NCBI GenBank assembly: GCA_016719535.1
Contig: JADJYX010000022.1
Span: 1-64,000, forward strand
Direction of reading: 5' to 3'
DNA: 64,000 nucleotides
DNA from: Rubrivivax sp.
GTDB taxonomy: Bacteria > Pseudomonadota > Gammaproteobacteria > Burkholderiales > Burkholderiaceae_C
This document shows, piece after piece, positions 1-8,522 of this stretch. The notes under the pieces were generated by a model that saw only the letters and a program-made list of their open reading frames with translations, had not been told where the DNA came from and made no database searches. Both the position numbers and the translations under genes were made by a program. Every line of letters starts with the position of its first letter. Position 1 is the first letter of the stretch.

Positions 1-661
1 GCCCCATGTAGACGCTCAGGCCGAGCGCGAAGAACGCGAACCAGGTCAGCACGACAGAGTTGAGGACCATGGAAAGCCAACTGTCGAAGAAGCGTGCCGT
101 GGGTCGCCAGGCGAGACACAGGATGAACAGCGGGCCCACCGCGATCACAAAGGTCAGGAAGAGCTTTGCGAGGGTGACCACGAAGAGCGCAATGCAGAGG
201 AAGATCACATTGCCGAAGGCCGTGACCACGGCGGCGAAGACCAAGTCCAGCCGCATGATTCCGGCGTCCTTCAGCAGATCAAGAACCAGCAGACTGGCTT
301 GGTCGTTGAATGCATCGAGCAGCGCATACGGCGAAGTCACTGTCATCGGGTCGGTCGCAGCGGGCAAGAACGTCGTTGCCACGCCCGTAGCAAGTGCATT
401 GGCGCTGTCGGCCACGTTGCTGATGTAGAAACCCGACTGAAGGGCGAAGGCCAGAACGAGTCCGATCTTGAAGACCTTCCACATGAAGACTGGCAGAGTC
501 TCCGAAACCTCATTGCGCAGGACGGCCCACCCGTAGAGCGTCACCCAGATCGTCATGCAGATCAGTGCGATTGGTGCAATCGCCGTCATCAACGATGACA
601 CCACTCCCAGCACGTACGTGCTGAGGATGGTGTTGAACTGATTGCCGACCCAGGTGAACAT
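1..661 (-). CDS. virB6: VirB6/TrbL-type inner-membrane channel protein of a type IV secretion system (3' end outside the window)
   Basis: Reading the minus strand from the ATG at 661 gives at least 220 residues with no stop before the window edge, so the C-terminus is missing. Several long hydrophobic stretches are visible, for example around residues 15-45, 65-80, 145-180 and 195-220. This fits the polytopic VirB6/TrbL family, which forms part of the inner-membrane channel of conjugation machines. It is the last visible gene of a virB1-2-3-4 operon, where virB6 is expected. Family assignment rests on topology and context; I could not run a profile search. Base composition is less GC-rich than the chromosome further right. 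Confidence 0.72.
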   Translation of the reverse strand, partial: MFTWVGNQFNTILSTYVLGVVSSLMTAIAPIALICMTIWVTLYGWAVLRNEVSETLPVFMWKVFKIGLVLAFALQSGFYISNVADSANALATGVATTFLPAATDPMTVTSPYALLDAFNDQASLLVLDLLKDAGIMRLDLVFAAVVTAFGNVIFLCIALFVVTLAKLFLTFVIAVGPLFILCLAWRPTARFFDSWLSMVLNSVVLTWFAFFALGLSVYMG

Positions 662-675
662 GGCTCACGCTCCTG

Positions 676-1083
676 CTACTGCACTGCCGCGTTTGGCAGA
701 CTCTTGATGCTCACGCATCCCTTGCCGAGATCGGGGTACTGGCAGTGCTTCCACTCAGATCCGATCTTGACCACCCAAACGCGAGACCGCTTCTCGGACC
801 CGTAGGTCGACGTCCGGCAAGTCGTTGGTCTCGCGTAGACCTCGGTGCACTCCATCAGGCCATCCGGCGTCTCGACCATCTTCCAGCCGCCCCCTGAACA
901 TCCGGGCGTCGCTGCGGGGCAAGGCTTCGCGAGAAGCGCTCCAGCAGTCGGCGGTGTCTCCACCTTCTTTGCTCCATCGGGCGAGACCTTGACGGCCTCG
1001 TTGCCCTTGACGAACTGAGCGCTGGCAGCCGATGCGGCGAGTGCCGTCGCGACGAGCGCGAGGAGATGAAAAACGACTTTCAT
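676..1083 (-). CDS. Small exported Cys-rich protein in the virB5 position
   Basis: 135 residues. The N-terminus is a clear signal peptide (charged start, hydrophobic core, cleavage likely after an A-S-A-Q region near residue 22). The mature part holds six Cys residues, an even number that suggests disulfides in the periplasm. Its start codon overlaps the virB4 stop in an ATGA arrangement (1080-1083), so it is translationally coupled to virB4. VirB5, the pilus-tip adhesin usually found here, is about 220 residues and not Cys-rich, so this is either a divergent replacement or a separate accessory protein. I do not recognise the family. Confidence 0.7.
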   Translation of the reverse strand: MKVVFHLLALVATALAASAASAQFVKGNEAVKVSPDGAKKVETPPTAGALLAKPCPAATPGCSGGGWKMVETPDGLMECTEVYARPTTCRTSTYGSEKRSRVWVVKIGSEWKHCQYPDLGKGCVSIKSLPNAAVQ

Positions 1084-3566
1084 GCGGTTCTCCTGGAGGT
1101 ACGAAACCTCCGATCCTGAACCTCACGAAGCAGCACGGGAAGCCATTGAAACGGATCGTTGCCATGCCGTTCGCGCACGGCATCCAGCAGGGCCACGTTG
1201 TCGGTGGTGGCCGAGAGCACGGTGATGAAGTCCTCGAGCCCGGCGAGGTCCAGTTCGCAGATCGCGCTGGCGTGGCCCTGCTTGACGAGGAAGCGCCGGC
1301 CGCCTTGCGCGCCGAGGCTGCGCACGATGTCGAACTCGGCCTGCGTCAGGCCGAAGCCGTCGACGTACTCCTCGCGCACCGCCTCCGGGTTGGCGAGGAA
1401 GATCTTGGTCACGCGCTCTGCTCGATCATCGTGCGGCCGATCGGGTGGCGCAGCACGTCGGACGGGCTCTGGGTGTCGAAGATCCCCAGGCCGTTCTGCT
1501 TGCGGATCGTCTTCTGCTTCTGTTTGGCGAAGTCGCTGAAGATCTCGTGGTCGAGCGCCTTCCAGAACTCCGAGATCACATAGATCAGCCGCTCGCCGTT
1601 GACGAGCTCTTCCATGACCTGCAGCAGGTACATCATCACCGGCGTGCGGACCTCGGGCAGGTCGAGGAACTCGGTGGTGTCGAAGCCGATGACGTTGGCC
1701 GCGTGCAGGTCGAGCAGGCGGTCGTCGGCCTGGTCGAAGACCCAGCCGAGCGCGCCGCCCTGGCACCAGCGGCCGAGCCGCTCGAAGAGGCTGTTCTCGC
1801 CCGCCTTGGGCAGGTTCTGCCTCACGGTCGAGAAGCGGCGCAGCGGGGCCGGCATCATCGCCACAGCCTTGACCGCATCGGCGATGGCGCGCTCGTCAGC
1901 CGGCAGCAGCGGCATGGCCGGCGTGGCGATGCAGGTGCGGATCAGCTGCTCCCAGAACTGGATGCGCGCCGGTGTCGGTTCGCGCTGCAGGGGGTTGCAG
2001 CCGGTGGGCTTGCCGGCCTCCAAGGTGAAGTAGCGGCCCCCCAGGGCGCGGATCGCGATCTCGCAGCCGCGGTCCAGGTCGAAGAGCACCAGGCGCGGCG
2101 CCGGGTCCCACTTGCGCGTCAGCGTCAGCAGGAACATCTCCAGCGTCGTCTTGCCGACACCGGTCGAGCCGATGATCAGCGTGTTGCCCGGCAGCTTCTT
2201 GTCGGCGGAGTCCTCGCCTTCCGGGCTGCTGTGCAGGTTCAGATAGAACGGCTGGCCCGAGGGCGTGCGCAGCAGGGCCAGCGCCTCACCCCAAGGGTTG
2301 CCATCCCGCTTGCCGCGGGCGAAGTTGTGGCCGCTGGACAGCGCTGCGAAGGCACGCGAGCTGAGCTTGGCATCCCGGGGCCGCCACTGCCAGTTGCCCG
2401 GCATCTGGGCGAACCAGGCGGCATCGGCCACCAGGTCCACCGGGGACATCTGCAGGCTGGAGGCTTCGCCGACCGCGCCGATGGCCTGCGCCGCGCGGCG
2501 GCCGGCATCGGCCACTGTCCTCGCCGAAGACGACCAGGCTGTAGTGGTACTCGCCCATGCAGAACTGGCCGTCGCCGAGTTCGTTGAGGGCCACGTCCAT
2601 CTCCGCCACCTGGCTGGCCACCACGTCGTCACTGGCAATCAGCTGGTCGCGCTGCAGTTCGAGGGCTCGCATCGCCTCGCGGCGCGGCAGGATCGAGAAG
2701 CTCTGCGTCTCGATGAATTCGCTGGCCTCGTAGAGCAGCGCGTTGAGGATGCCGGGCTCGACGGCGTCGGCGTATTCCTTGATGTCGACCAGGGCCGCGT
2801 AGCGACGGAGATCGCCTTGCCGCAGTTCGAGCTTGTCGCCTCCGAAGGACAGGCGGGCGGTCGGCAGCGTCCGGTACAGCGGCCCGGCCGTCATCGGGAT
2901 CGCCCGCCAGCAGCCGTTGACCAGGTAGCCGAGGAATTCGGCCACCTCGGAGTAGGACCGGCCACGGTGTTCGCGCGCTCCAAGCAGATCGGGACCGAAG
3001 CCGCGCAGCACGCGGCCCACCAGGGCCGTGCGCTCCTCCATGACGCGCAGGGCGTCGGCCTGGGCTTCAGCGATGGCGGCCCGCGTGCGCTGCGTCGATT
3101 GAAGGGCACGGCTCACGCGCGAGCCGTTGGGCCGATAGACCAACGTCAGGTAGAGCTCATTGCTCATCATCCGGCGCTCGCCGAGCTTGGCCTGGTAGGC
3201 CTGGGACAGATCGCGCGCGAAGCCGGGCTGCGGCGGGTCCTGCAGGCTGTCGCTGACCACGCGATGCAGTCGGTGGGTCCACACGGCCCACTGGCCGCCG
3301 GCCAGGTTGCGCAGCAGGCTGCACAGCGCTTCGTGCCGCTCGCTGACCAGGTGCTCGTCGGCACATTCGAAGGCGACGCCGTCGAGCCGCCAGACCCGCA
3401 GGTAGTCGCCGCCGCGGGTGATCACGTCGTGCGCGCTGACTAGCGACGAGAACGGGACGAAGCGGGCCAGCGGGTTCTCCGCTTGGGCCTGCGCCCAGTG
3501 CCGGGGCCTGAAGCTGCTGCGGCCCGGCCGGGTGTCGGCGCCGTTGGTCCTAGACATGCCAAGCAT
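1080..3566 (-). pseudogene. virB4: VirB4-family conjugation ATPase, interrupted by two frameshifts
   Basis: VirB4 is the hexameric ATPase that powers pilus assembly and substrate transfer at the inner membrane. The start is taken at 3566, where a GGAG lies six bases before an ATG overlapping the virB3 end. About 828 codons can be read, matching the family, but only with two frame changes. One is near 2510, after Y-S-L-V-V-F-G-E, where reading resumes at V-A-D-A-G-R-R. The other is near 1415, where M-I-E-Q-S-A runs into a stop and the adjacent frame continues V-T-K-I-F-L-A-N. A Walker A motif (G-S-T-G-V-G-K-T) lies near 2160. The Walker B region reads V-I-S-E-F-W, with Ser where an acidic residue is usual. 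The true C-terminal frame overlaps the next start, so the intact gene once ended at 1080. Either the gene is decayed or the consensus has two indels. Confidence 0.85.
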
Positions 3567-3882
3567 CGCGGGCTCCCCGGTAGAGGGTAGGTGCGTAGCT
3601 TCGCGCATGCCAGAAGCGGCGGTTGCGGTCGTGCAGCCGCAGCTTCATGGCGACGAACATCTGCCGGAAGCGCTGGTCGTCCTTGGACGTCACGAAGCGC
3701 ATCCACAGCAAGGCCGGCACGAAGGCCACGACCACGCCGAGGGCGATCCACCAGCTCACCAGGGTGCCGCCCCACATGATCAGCAGCATGCCCGTGCCGA
3801 ACAGCACCACCAGCGGCACCAGCGGGATGCCCAGCTTCATGGCCGGGCGCGTGGCGCCCTTGTAGATGGCTTCGCCTTGCAT
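3550..3882 (-). CDS. virB3: VirB3-family type IV secretion protein
   Basis: 110 residues with a hydrophobic hairpin around residues 18-55, typical of VirB3, a small inner-membrane partner of VirB4. It sits directly between the pilin gene and virB4. Its last 17 bases overlap the virB4 start, so the two are probably coupled, as expected for proteins that work as one unit and are fused in some systems. No strong Shine-Dalgarno is visible upstream of the ATG at 3882, so translation may follow on from virB2, which ends 16 bases earlier. Confidence 0.85.
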   Translation of the reverse strand: MQGEAIYKGATRPAMKLGIPLVPLVVLFGTGMLLIMWGGTLVSWWIALGVVVAFVPALLWMRFVTSKDDQRFRQMFVAMKLRLHDRNRRFWHARSYAPTLYRGARDAWHV

Positions 3883-3897
3883 GGTCGGGCCCGCCGG

Positions 3898-4188
3898 TCA
3901 GGTCACGATGTAGCTGGCGAAGGCGGCTGCGCCGCCGACCAGCGTGCCGCCGATCAGCACGTTGGCCACGTCGGCCAGGCGCGCGCCCTGGAAGATCATC
4001 TTGAAGCCGGCCCAGATGATCGCGATGGTCACCACCGCGATCGAGATCGTCACCAGGATGGTGTTGATGTTCGTGACCGTCGTGTTGATCTTGTCGAAGC
4101 CCTGGGCCAGTGCCAGTTGCGACGCCGTCGCCAGCAGCACGAAGGCCAGTGACGGCGCTGCGCGCCGGATCGATTCGAGGGATCTCAT
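3898..4188 (-). CDS. virB2: VirB2/TrbC-type pilin precursor
   Basis: 96 residues. There is a signal peptide ending around A-L-A-Q (residue 29), then two hydrophobic segments around residues 43-65 and 72-95 separated by a short polar loop. This is the layout of the conjugative pilin VirB2, which is cleaved, stored in the inner membrane and assembled into the pilus. A GGAG lies about eight bases before the ATG at 4188. That start overlaps the virB1 stop (ATGA), so the two are coupled. Confidence 0.85.
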   Translation of the reverse strand: MRSLESIRRAAPSLAFVLLATASQLALAQGFDKINTTVTNINTILVTISIAVVTIAIIWAGFKMIFQGARLADVANVLIGGTLVGGAAAFASYIVT

Positions 4189-4736
4189 GTCTTCTCCTTC
4201 GGTTGGGCGGGGGGAATGGCACGCGAAGCGACAAGCGAACTGGTGCCAGCGGCGGCCACGACCTTGCGCACGTAGCCATGGCGGAACCCGGTGGCGAAGT
4301 TGCCGCTGTAGTAGCAGGACAGGGCCTGGCGCAGCGCCGTCTGGTCCACGGGTGGCGACGTGGCCGTCGTCGTGGTCGCAGTGGCGGCTGACGCCGGTGC
4401 TCGGGCCCGGTCGAAGCACTCGGCCAGCACGGACTGCATTGCCGCGAGGTTCGTGCAAGGTTCGAATGCTGCGTCCAGCGTCAGGCCCAGGCGTTCGAAG
4501 TTGCCGACGTTGATCTGGCCCAGGCCGACGCTGAAGTTCCAGCCGGCGGCTTGCAGGGCCTTGGCCGTGGCCAGGGCTTCTGCCCGGTGCCGGGGTTGGC
4601 GAACCAGTGCACCCCCCACCACGCCGATCGCCCAAGGGTTGAAGGCGCTCTCGACGCTGACCAGGGCGTGCGCCGTGTGGGTGTGCACCTGGGGTGCGCA
4701 GGCGAGCGCCAGCGCGAGGAAAACGGAGATATCCAT
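4185..4736 (-). CDS. virB1: VirB1-type lytic transglycosylase
   Basis: 183 residues. The motif V-E-S-A-F-N-P near residue 28 carries the presumed catalytic Glu, and V-G-L-G-Q-I-N-V further on is the second signature of SLT-type transglycosylases in the VirB1 family. These enzymes cut peptidoglycan so the secretion channel can cross the wall. The N-terminus L-A-L-A-C-A-P precedes the catalytic domain closely, as in other VirB1 proteins. The tail (about residues 130-183) is Ala/Thr-rich and less conserved. First recognisable gene of the virB block, followed without a gap by virB2. Confidence 0.87.
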   Translation of the reverse strand: MDISVFLALALACAPQVHTHTAHALVSVESAFNPWAIGVVGGALVRQPRHRAEALATAKALQAAGWNFSVGLGQINVGNFERLGLTLDAAFEPCTNLAAMQSVLAECFDRARAPASAATATTTTATSPPVDQTALRQALSCYYSGNFATGFRHGYVRKVVAAAGTSSLVASRAIPPAQPKEKT

Positions 4737-4747
4737 GGTCCGGCGCC

Positions 4748-5338
4748 TCAGGATCCCGAGTCCGTCGGCGGGGCCGGCGGCGGCAGGGCGGCGAGCCACG
4801 CGGCGTAGTCGTCGTCGAAGCGCGTGTCCCAGGTGCCCAGCTGCGCTTTCGCGGCCGGGCTGAACTCGGTCACCGTGTCGCCCGCCATCGTCCACCAGGT
4901 GCGGGCGAAGGGCGCTCCCTGGACCGAGACGGACACGGCGCCGGTGTAGTCGCACGAATAGATCGGCCCACTTTCGCCCTCGGAAACCCGCGTGTACTGC
5001 GGCGGGCAGTAGCTCGGCGCGCTGGCCCAGGCGTGGCTGGCCGAATTGCCGCCACCGGCCATGCCGCAGGTCGGGAAGGGCTTGCCACGCGACAGGTCGC
5101 GCAGCACCTGCTTGATGGGCGGCACGCATTGCGGGATGGACCGCCAGCTCGGTGCGGCGAAGCACAGCAACACCAGGCAGCCGTCCACGGCCCGTGCCGG
5201 GGTTGGAGCAAGCGCCGCCAACGCGAGCAGCAGGGCGCTGACTGCGCCTGCCCAAGTGATGTGGGGGCGACCCGTCAGGGAGGATTCCTGCCACTTGGCA
5301 GGGCCGGACGGCAGGTCTACATTCGACAGTTGGTTCAT
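4748..5338 (-). CDS. Exported Cys-rich protein leading the type IV secretion operon
   Basis: 196 residues. A hydrophobic segment at about residues 30-50, ending in an A-R-A site, looks like a signal sequence with a long polar lead. The mature part has six Cys, including D-G-C-L-V-L-L-C and F-P-T-C-G. It is the first gene of the secretion operon, eleven bases before virB1. The Cys pattern recalls conserved proteins of unknown function encoded at the head of VirB-type conjugation regions, but I cannot name the family with certainty. Possible roles are periplasmic scaffold, entry exclusion or pilus accessory; nothing in the sequence decides between them. Confidence 0.7.
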   Translation of the reverse strand: MNQLSNVDLPSGPAKWQESSLTGRPHITWAGAVSALLLALAALAPTPARAVDGCLVLLCFAAPSWRSIPQCVPPIKQVLRDLSRGKPFPTCGMAGGGNSASHAWASAPSYCPPQYTRVSEGESGPIYSCDYTGAVSVSVQGAPFARTWWTMAGDTVTEFSPAAKAQLGTWDTRFDDDYAAWLAALPPPAPPTDSGS

Positions 5339-5486
5339 GTTCAGAGCCCTCGGTTCGGCGGTGGTCTGGAGGGGGCATCCCGTGCCGGCTCTTTGAACAC
5401 CGTGAAGTCACTCTAGGACTCAAACCCCATCGGCCCGGCGCTGGATTCGGGCCGTTTTCCAGCACAGCTGCTGCAGGTCGGACACG

Positions 5487-6536
5487 ATGCCCACCCACTT
5501 GGCGTCTCTCGACTCGCTGGTGCATCCGCACCAGATGGAGGTCCAGGAATTCGCTTCCTATGCCCTCGTCATCGACGCCCGTAGTGCCGAGGCGTACCAA
5601 GAGGATCACCTGCCCGGGGCGGTCAACGTGCCGGTTGCTGCGGATCGCCTTGCCGGTACTCAGTTCACGTCGATGGAACGTGGCATTGCAGCGGTGGCTG
5701 GCGAAGCCGAACCCTCGATGCCGTACCCCCTGGCGGTTCAGGTCGAGCGGCTCTCACCAGGCGACGCTGTCCTGGTCTACTGCGACCGCGGCGGTCTGGA
5801 CAGCCTGGTCTGGGCCGGTCCGCTCAGGGTCGCAGGCTTCAGGGTCGACGTGCTCGGCGGTGGCTGGATCAACTACCGACGCTGGGTCAGCGCTGGCCTG
5901 GAACTCCTGCCCCGGGCCCTGGCCTTCCGGCCACTCTTGGCGCCTCCGGCAGGCGGCTTGTGCCGCGTGGTCGACAGGCTCGCACAGCAGGGCGAACAGG
6001 TCATCGACCTCACGGCCCTGGCAGGGCAACGCCTGGTGCCGGGGCTGACGCTGCAGGGTGACACACCGCCCTCTCAGGCGGCGTTCGAGACAGCCTTGCT
6101 CGATGCGCTGCGAAAGCTGGATCCACAGCGACCGGTGTGGATGCGCATGGGCCTTGCCGGCCTTGGAGGACTCGCATTGCCGCCCGCGCTGCGCGATGCG
6201 CTGTACCGGTCCATCAGCACAAGGCTGGAGGTTCCGGTGAGCGCCCGTGCAATCGCATGGTCCGACCGCCTTCAGGCCATGGGCACAGGCATCAACACAC
6301 TGCTGCAGGCAATTTCGGCGTCGGCGACGTCGCCGGCTGCTGCTTCCATGGAGCAATGGCGCTCGTTGACCAACGCGGGGAAAGTGACCGACGCGCTGAC
6401 TGAAATCATTGCGACCTACATTGACCCACGCACCGAGGTTTCCGGCTGGACGGGACAGCTCCGTGTCGTTCGGCTGGCATCCTTGACGACCGAGGCAGTG
6501 GCGACGGAGGTCGATGACTGGCGGCGTCACGGATGA
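5487..6536 (+). CDS. MnmH/SelU-like rhodanese protein lacking the ATP-binding loop
   Basis: 349 residues, transcribed away from the secretion operon. Residues 25-140 form a rhodanese domain with V-I-D-A-R-S and an active loop C-D-R-G-G-L-D (Cys99), very like the N-terminal half of tRNA 2-selenouridine synthase MnmH. The second half also follows MnmH: G-E-Q-V-I-D-L near residue 170, P-P-S-Q-A-A-F-E near 195, L-D-P-Q-R-P-V and L-P-P-A-L near 232. Where MnmH has its Walker A loop (G-x-T-G-S-G-K-T), this protein reads A-P-P-A-G-G-L-C at residues 152-159. The sulfur/selenium-transfer half is kept and the nucleotide-binding half is degenerate. It is therefore a paralogue with a changed role, not a normal MnmH. 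Function unknown. Confidence 0.78.
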   Translation: MPTHLASLDSLVHPHQMEVQEFASYALVIDARSAEAYQEDHLPGAVNVPVAADRLAGTQFTSMERGIAAVAGEAEPSMPYPLAVQVERLSPGDAVLVYCDRGGLDSLVWAGPLRVAGFRVDVLGGGWINYRRWVSAGLELLPRALAFRPLLAPPAGGLCRVVDRLAQQGEQVIDLTALAGQRLVPGLTLQGDTPPSQAAFETALLDALRKLDPQRPVWMRMGLAGLGGLALPPALRDALYRSISTRLEVPVSARAIAWSDRLQAMGTGINTLLQAISASATSPAAASMEQWRSLTNAGKVTDALTEIIATYIDPRTEVSGWTGQLRVVRLASLTTEAVATEVDDWRRHG

Positions 6537-6565
6537 CTCGTCTGAGCAGCTTCAACGGCGTTTGC

Positions 6566-7348
6566 TCAAAGGATGCCGTAAAGCCGCGCGATCCGAACCG
6601 CTGTGCGCCGGTCGGGCGCCTCGAGCTTGGCGCTGACCCGCTGGAACCGGCAGTCGACCGTCTTGGCCTCGATGTTCAACTCCAGCCCGATGACTTTGCT
6701 GCTGTGCCCAGCCTCTTCATGCCGCAGCAGTTCGATGTCTGCGGCGGTCAGACGTGACTTGGCCAGCAACTCCTGCCGGATGGCCTGCAGCATCCAGCGG
6801 TGAAGCTCCATCGCCAAGGCGCGCGCGAGCACACGCACTTTCGCGTACCCCTCGTCGTCGAAGAAGTCCGCGTGCTGGGAGCCCAGGCAGAGCACGCCCA
6901 CGCGTGAAAGGCCGACGCAGGTCGGTGCAGGCGCGATGACTGCCGAGGCGAAGCCGAATGCGGCTGAGGCAGCCGCGAACGCTGCTTCGTCGGCCGACAC
7001 CAGTTTCAGTTCACTGGATCGGACGGGCTCGGTTTCATGGGTGGCGTGGCGCAACCAGGGGTCGTGTTCGAACCAGCCCTGACGTGCGTACTCCGATCCC
7101 CATACCGGATCGCAGGCCAACACGGATCGGTACGACGCTCGCGTCGCATCGTCTCGCAGGTAGCTCATGAACACGCCAGCGTCCGCGCCCAGGCCGGTGA
7201 CGGCTGCTCGGAACAGCGCCACGACCGACTCGGTGGAATCGGCGTCGCCGATGACGGGCAGGATGTCGATCACGCGCGCGCCGTACTCCGGCGACCGCGT
7301 CAGCGCGGCCAGGCTCGTCGCTTCACCGTTGGCCACCGAGTGCTTCAT
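6566..7348 (-). CDS. LuxR-family transcriptional regulator (orphan, quorum-sensing type)
   Basis: 260 residues from the chosen ATG at 7348 (M-K-H-S-V-A-N). Residues about 20-170 resemble an autoinducer-binding domain, with W-F-E-H-D-P-W as the conserved Asp-Pro region. Residues 195-258 are a LuxR helix-turn-helix: L-T-A-A-D-I-E-L-L, then K-V-I-G-L-E-L-N-I-E-A-K-T-V and a K-L-E-A-P-D-R-R-T-A-V tail. No luxI-type synthase gene is in the window, so it is either an orphan receptor or responds to another signal. The start overlaps the preceding gene by 26 bases, so the two are probably co-expressed. It may control transfer of the element. Confidence 0.8.
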   Translation of the reverse strand: MKHSVANGEATSLAALTRSPEYGARVIDILPVIGDADSTESVVALFRAAVTGLGADAGVFMSYLRDDATRASYRSVLACDPVWGSEYARQGWFEHDPWLRHATHETEPVRSSELKLVSADEAAFAAASAAFGFASAVIAPAPTCVGLSRVGVLCLGSQHADFFDDEGYAKVRVLARALAMELHRWMLQAIRQELLAKSRLTAADIELLRHEEAGHSSKVIGLELNIEAKTVDCRFQRVSAKLEAPDRRTAVRIARLYGIL

Positions 7349-7760
7349 GGCCTTCGCGGCGAAGCCGGTCGTACAGCATCGGATCTTCGAATCGCATCGG
7401 CTCTGAATCGCACCAGCGGTCGAACGTTGGTTGGTCCTCGAACACCATGGTCTGCACAAGGCGGGTGCCGACGGCTTGGCGTTGCGTTCGCTCGATCAGC
7501 AGGCCGAAGGCCGTTGCGCGCAGGGCGAACGCGACCGTGGCGTCCCTCGACGCCAGAGTTCGCTCACCAGTGCCGGTGCGCTGTTCTTTGGCCTCAGCAG
7601 CAAGCGGCGCGCTCTGGCGACGCAACTGCAACGCTGCACGCTTGGCGCCAAGTGGGCGCGCCGGTTCGTCGATCCGGTCCAGTCGCCGTTTGCTGAACGG
7701 CGGGGACACCTCGATCGCCGCCGATGTCGAGGCGGCGGGTGGTTGGCAATCAGTGCTCAT
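7323..7760 (-). CDS. Conserved-looking protein of unknown function, coupled to the LuxR gene
   Basis: 145 residues from the ATG at 7760, which has GGAG eight bases upstream. The N-terminal third is Pro/Ala/Ser-rich and probably disordered. A hydrophobic stretch around residues 75-90 (V-A-F-A-L-R-A-T-A-F-G-L-L) is short for a membrane helix. The C-terminus has an ordered look: M-R-F-E-D-P-M-L-Y-D-R-L-R-R-E-G. No domain was recognised. The gene overlaps the LuxR regulator by 26 bases in the same direction, so they form a two-gene unit. Real coding is supported by the Shine-Dalgarno and the overlap, not by homology. Confidence 0.6.
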   Translation of the reverse strand: MSTDCQPPAASTSAAIEVSPPFSKRRLDRIDEPARPLGAKRAALQLRRQSAPLAAEAKEQRTGTGERTLASRDATVAFALRATAFGLLIERTQRQAVGTRLVQTMVFEDQPTFDRWCDSEPMRFEDPMLYDRLRREGHEALGGQR

Positions 7761-7942
7761 CCGTGCTCCAGCGGGTCTTGAAGACCGTTGGACCGCTCGG
7801 AGCGGCGGCTGTGCGACGGCTTGCCAGGATGGGCGGCCGCTATAGCTGAATTCGAGAACAGAAGCACGTGCTTTGTCCACGGCGCGCCTGTATCCAACTT
7901 GTGACGATAGTTACCGTGGCCTCCGGGGCGTTGTCGTCCCAT
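7757..7942 (-). CDS. Possible short reading frame coupled to the next gene
   Basis: 61 residues, Gly/His/Ser-rich, no recognised domain. Its TGA overlaps the ATG of the following gene (7760) in an ATGA arrangement, as genuine coupled genes in this element do, and a weak GGTGAGA lies upstream. Against it, the composition is not clearly protein-like and other frames are equally open here. Listed as a candidate only. Confidence 0.25.
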   Translation of the reverse strand: MGRQRPGGHGNYRHKLDTGAPWTKHVLLFSNSAIAAAHPGKPSHSRRSERSNGLQDPLEHG

Positions 7943-8522
7943 AACGTCTCACCGGTCGTCACTGGTGATGAAGATCGCCTTGATGCGCTTTTGCTGCCGG
8001 GGCGGGCTTCGTCGCATGGCAGGCGGTCGTCGTCGGCATGTTGGCCTCGCCCGCATTGGTCGGTCGCCCCTTGTGCGAACCGTAGCGCCGCGCGCACGAG
8101 CGCGAGGGCCTTTCGCGGCATAAACGGCCGCCTTCCCGCCTCCGTTTCACTCTGGCGGGCCCCTTCCACTTATTCCACGGTGCCCTTGCGCTCGCGCTTC
8201 TCCGCGGCGCTTTCGGTCTCGCACGGCGACCGACGAATGCGGGGCAGAGCTCAGCTCAACAACGCACCTGACGCCGAGGGCAAACAGCCCTTCCAGTCAA
8301 GGAAGCGGCTCCCTCGGAAATTAGGGCAGGTGCCTTGCGAATGCAGAAGGGCAAGAACGTGCAAAACCGAATCGGCATTGAGAAGAACTCTGCGGGACGA
8401 CAGTTCTTACGAACGGTTGCCGTGCGGTCCCGGCGATGGCGCCTGCCATGGCCCGGTGTCCCGCCCTGAGCGCGCGTCGCGATGTCTGGCGTTTGTCGTC
8501 TTCAACCAAAGGAGTTCAGGTC
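7943..8522. other. Element-internal stretch of about 580 bases with no convincing gene
   Basis: Open frames exist on both strands, but none has a good start, a Shine-Dalgarno or a recognisable product. Small dyads are present: an imperfect inverted repeat C-A-C-C-G-G-T / A-C-T-G-G-T-G around 7950-7970 and GTTC-TTAC-GAAC at 8403-8414. It lies between divergent transcription units (the luxR unit and parB), so it must hold their promoters. It could also hold an origin of transfer or ParB binding sites. I cannot show either by eye. Confidence 0.5.

Noticed and set aside
3418..4152. Plus-strand frame opposite virB3/virB2
   Set aside because: The minus strand gives clear VirB3 and VirB2 with coupled starts; this frame is His/Gln/Asp-rich noise.
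7840..8169. Minus-strand frame of about 109 codons in the element gap
   Set aside because: No Shine-Dalgarno, no recognisable domain, and other frames are equally open.
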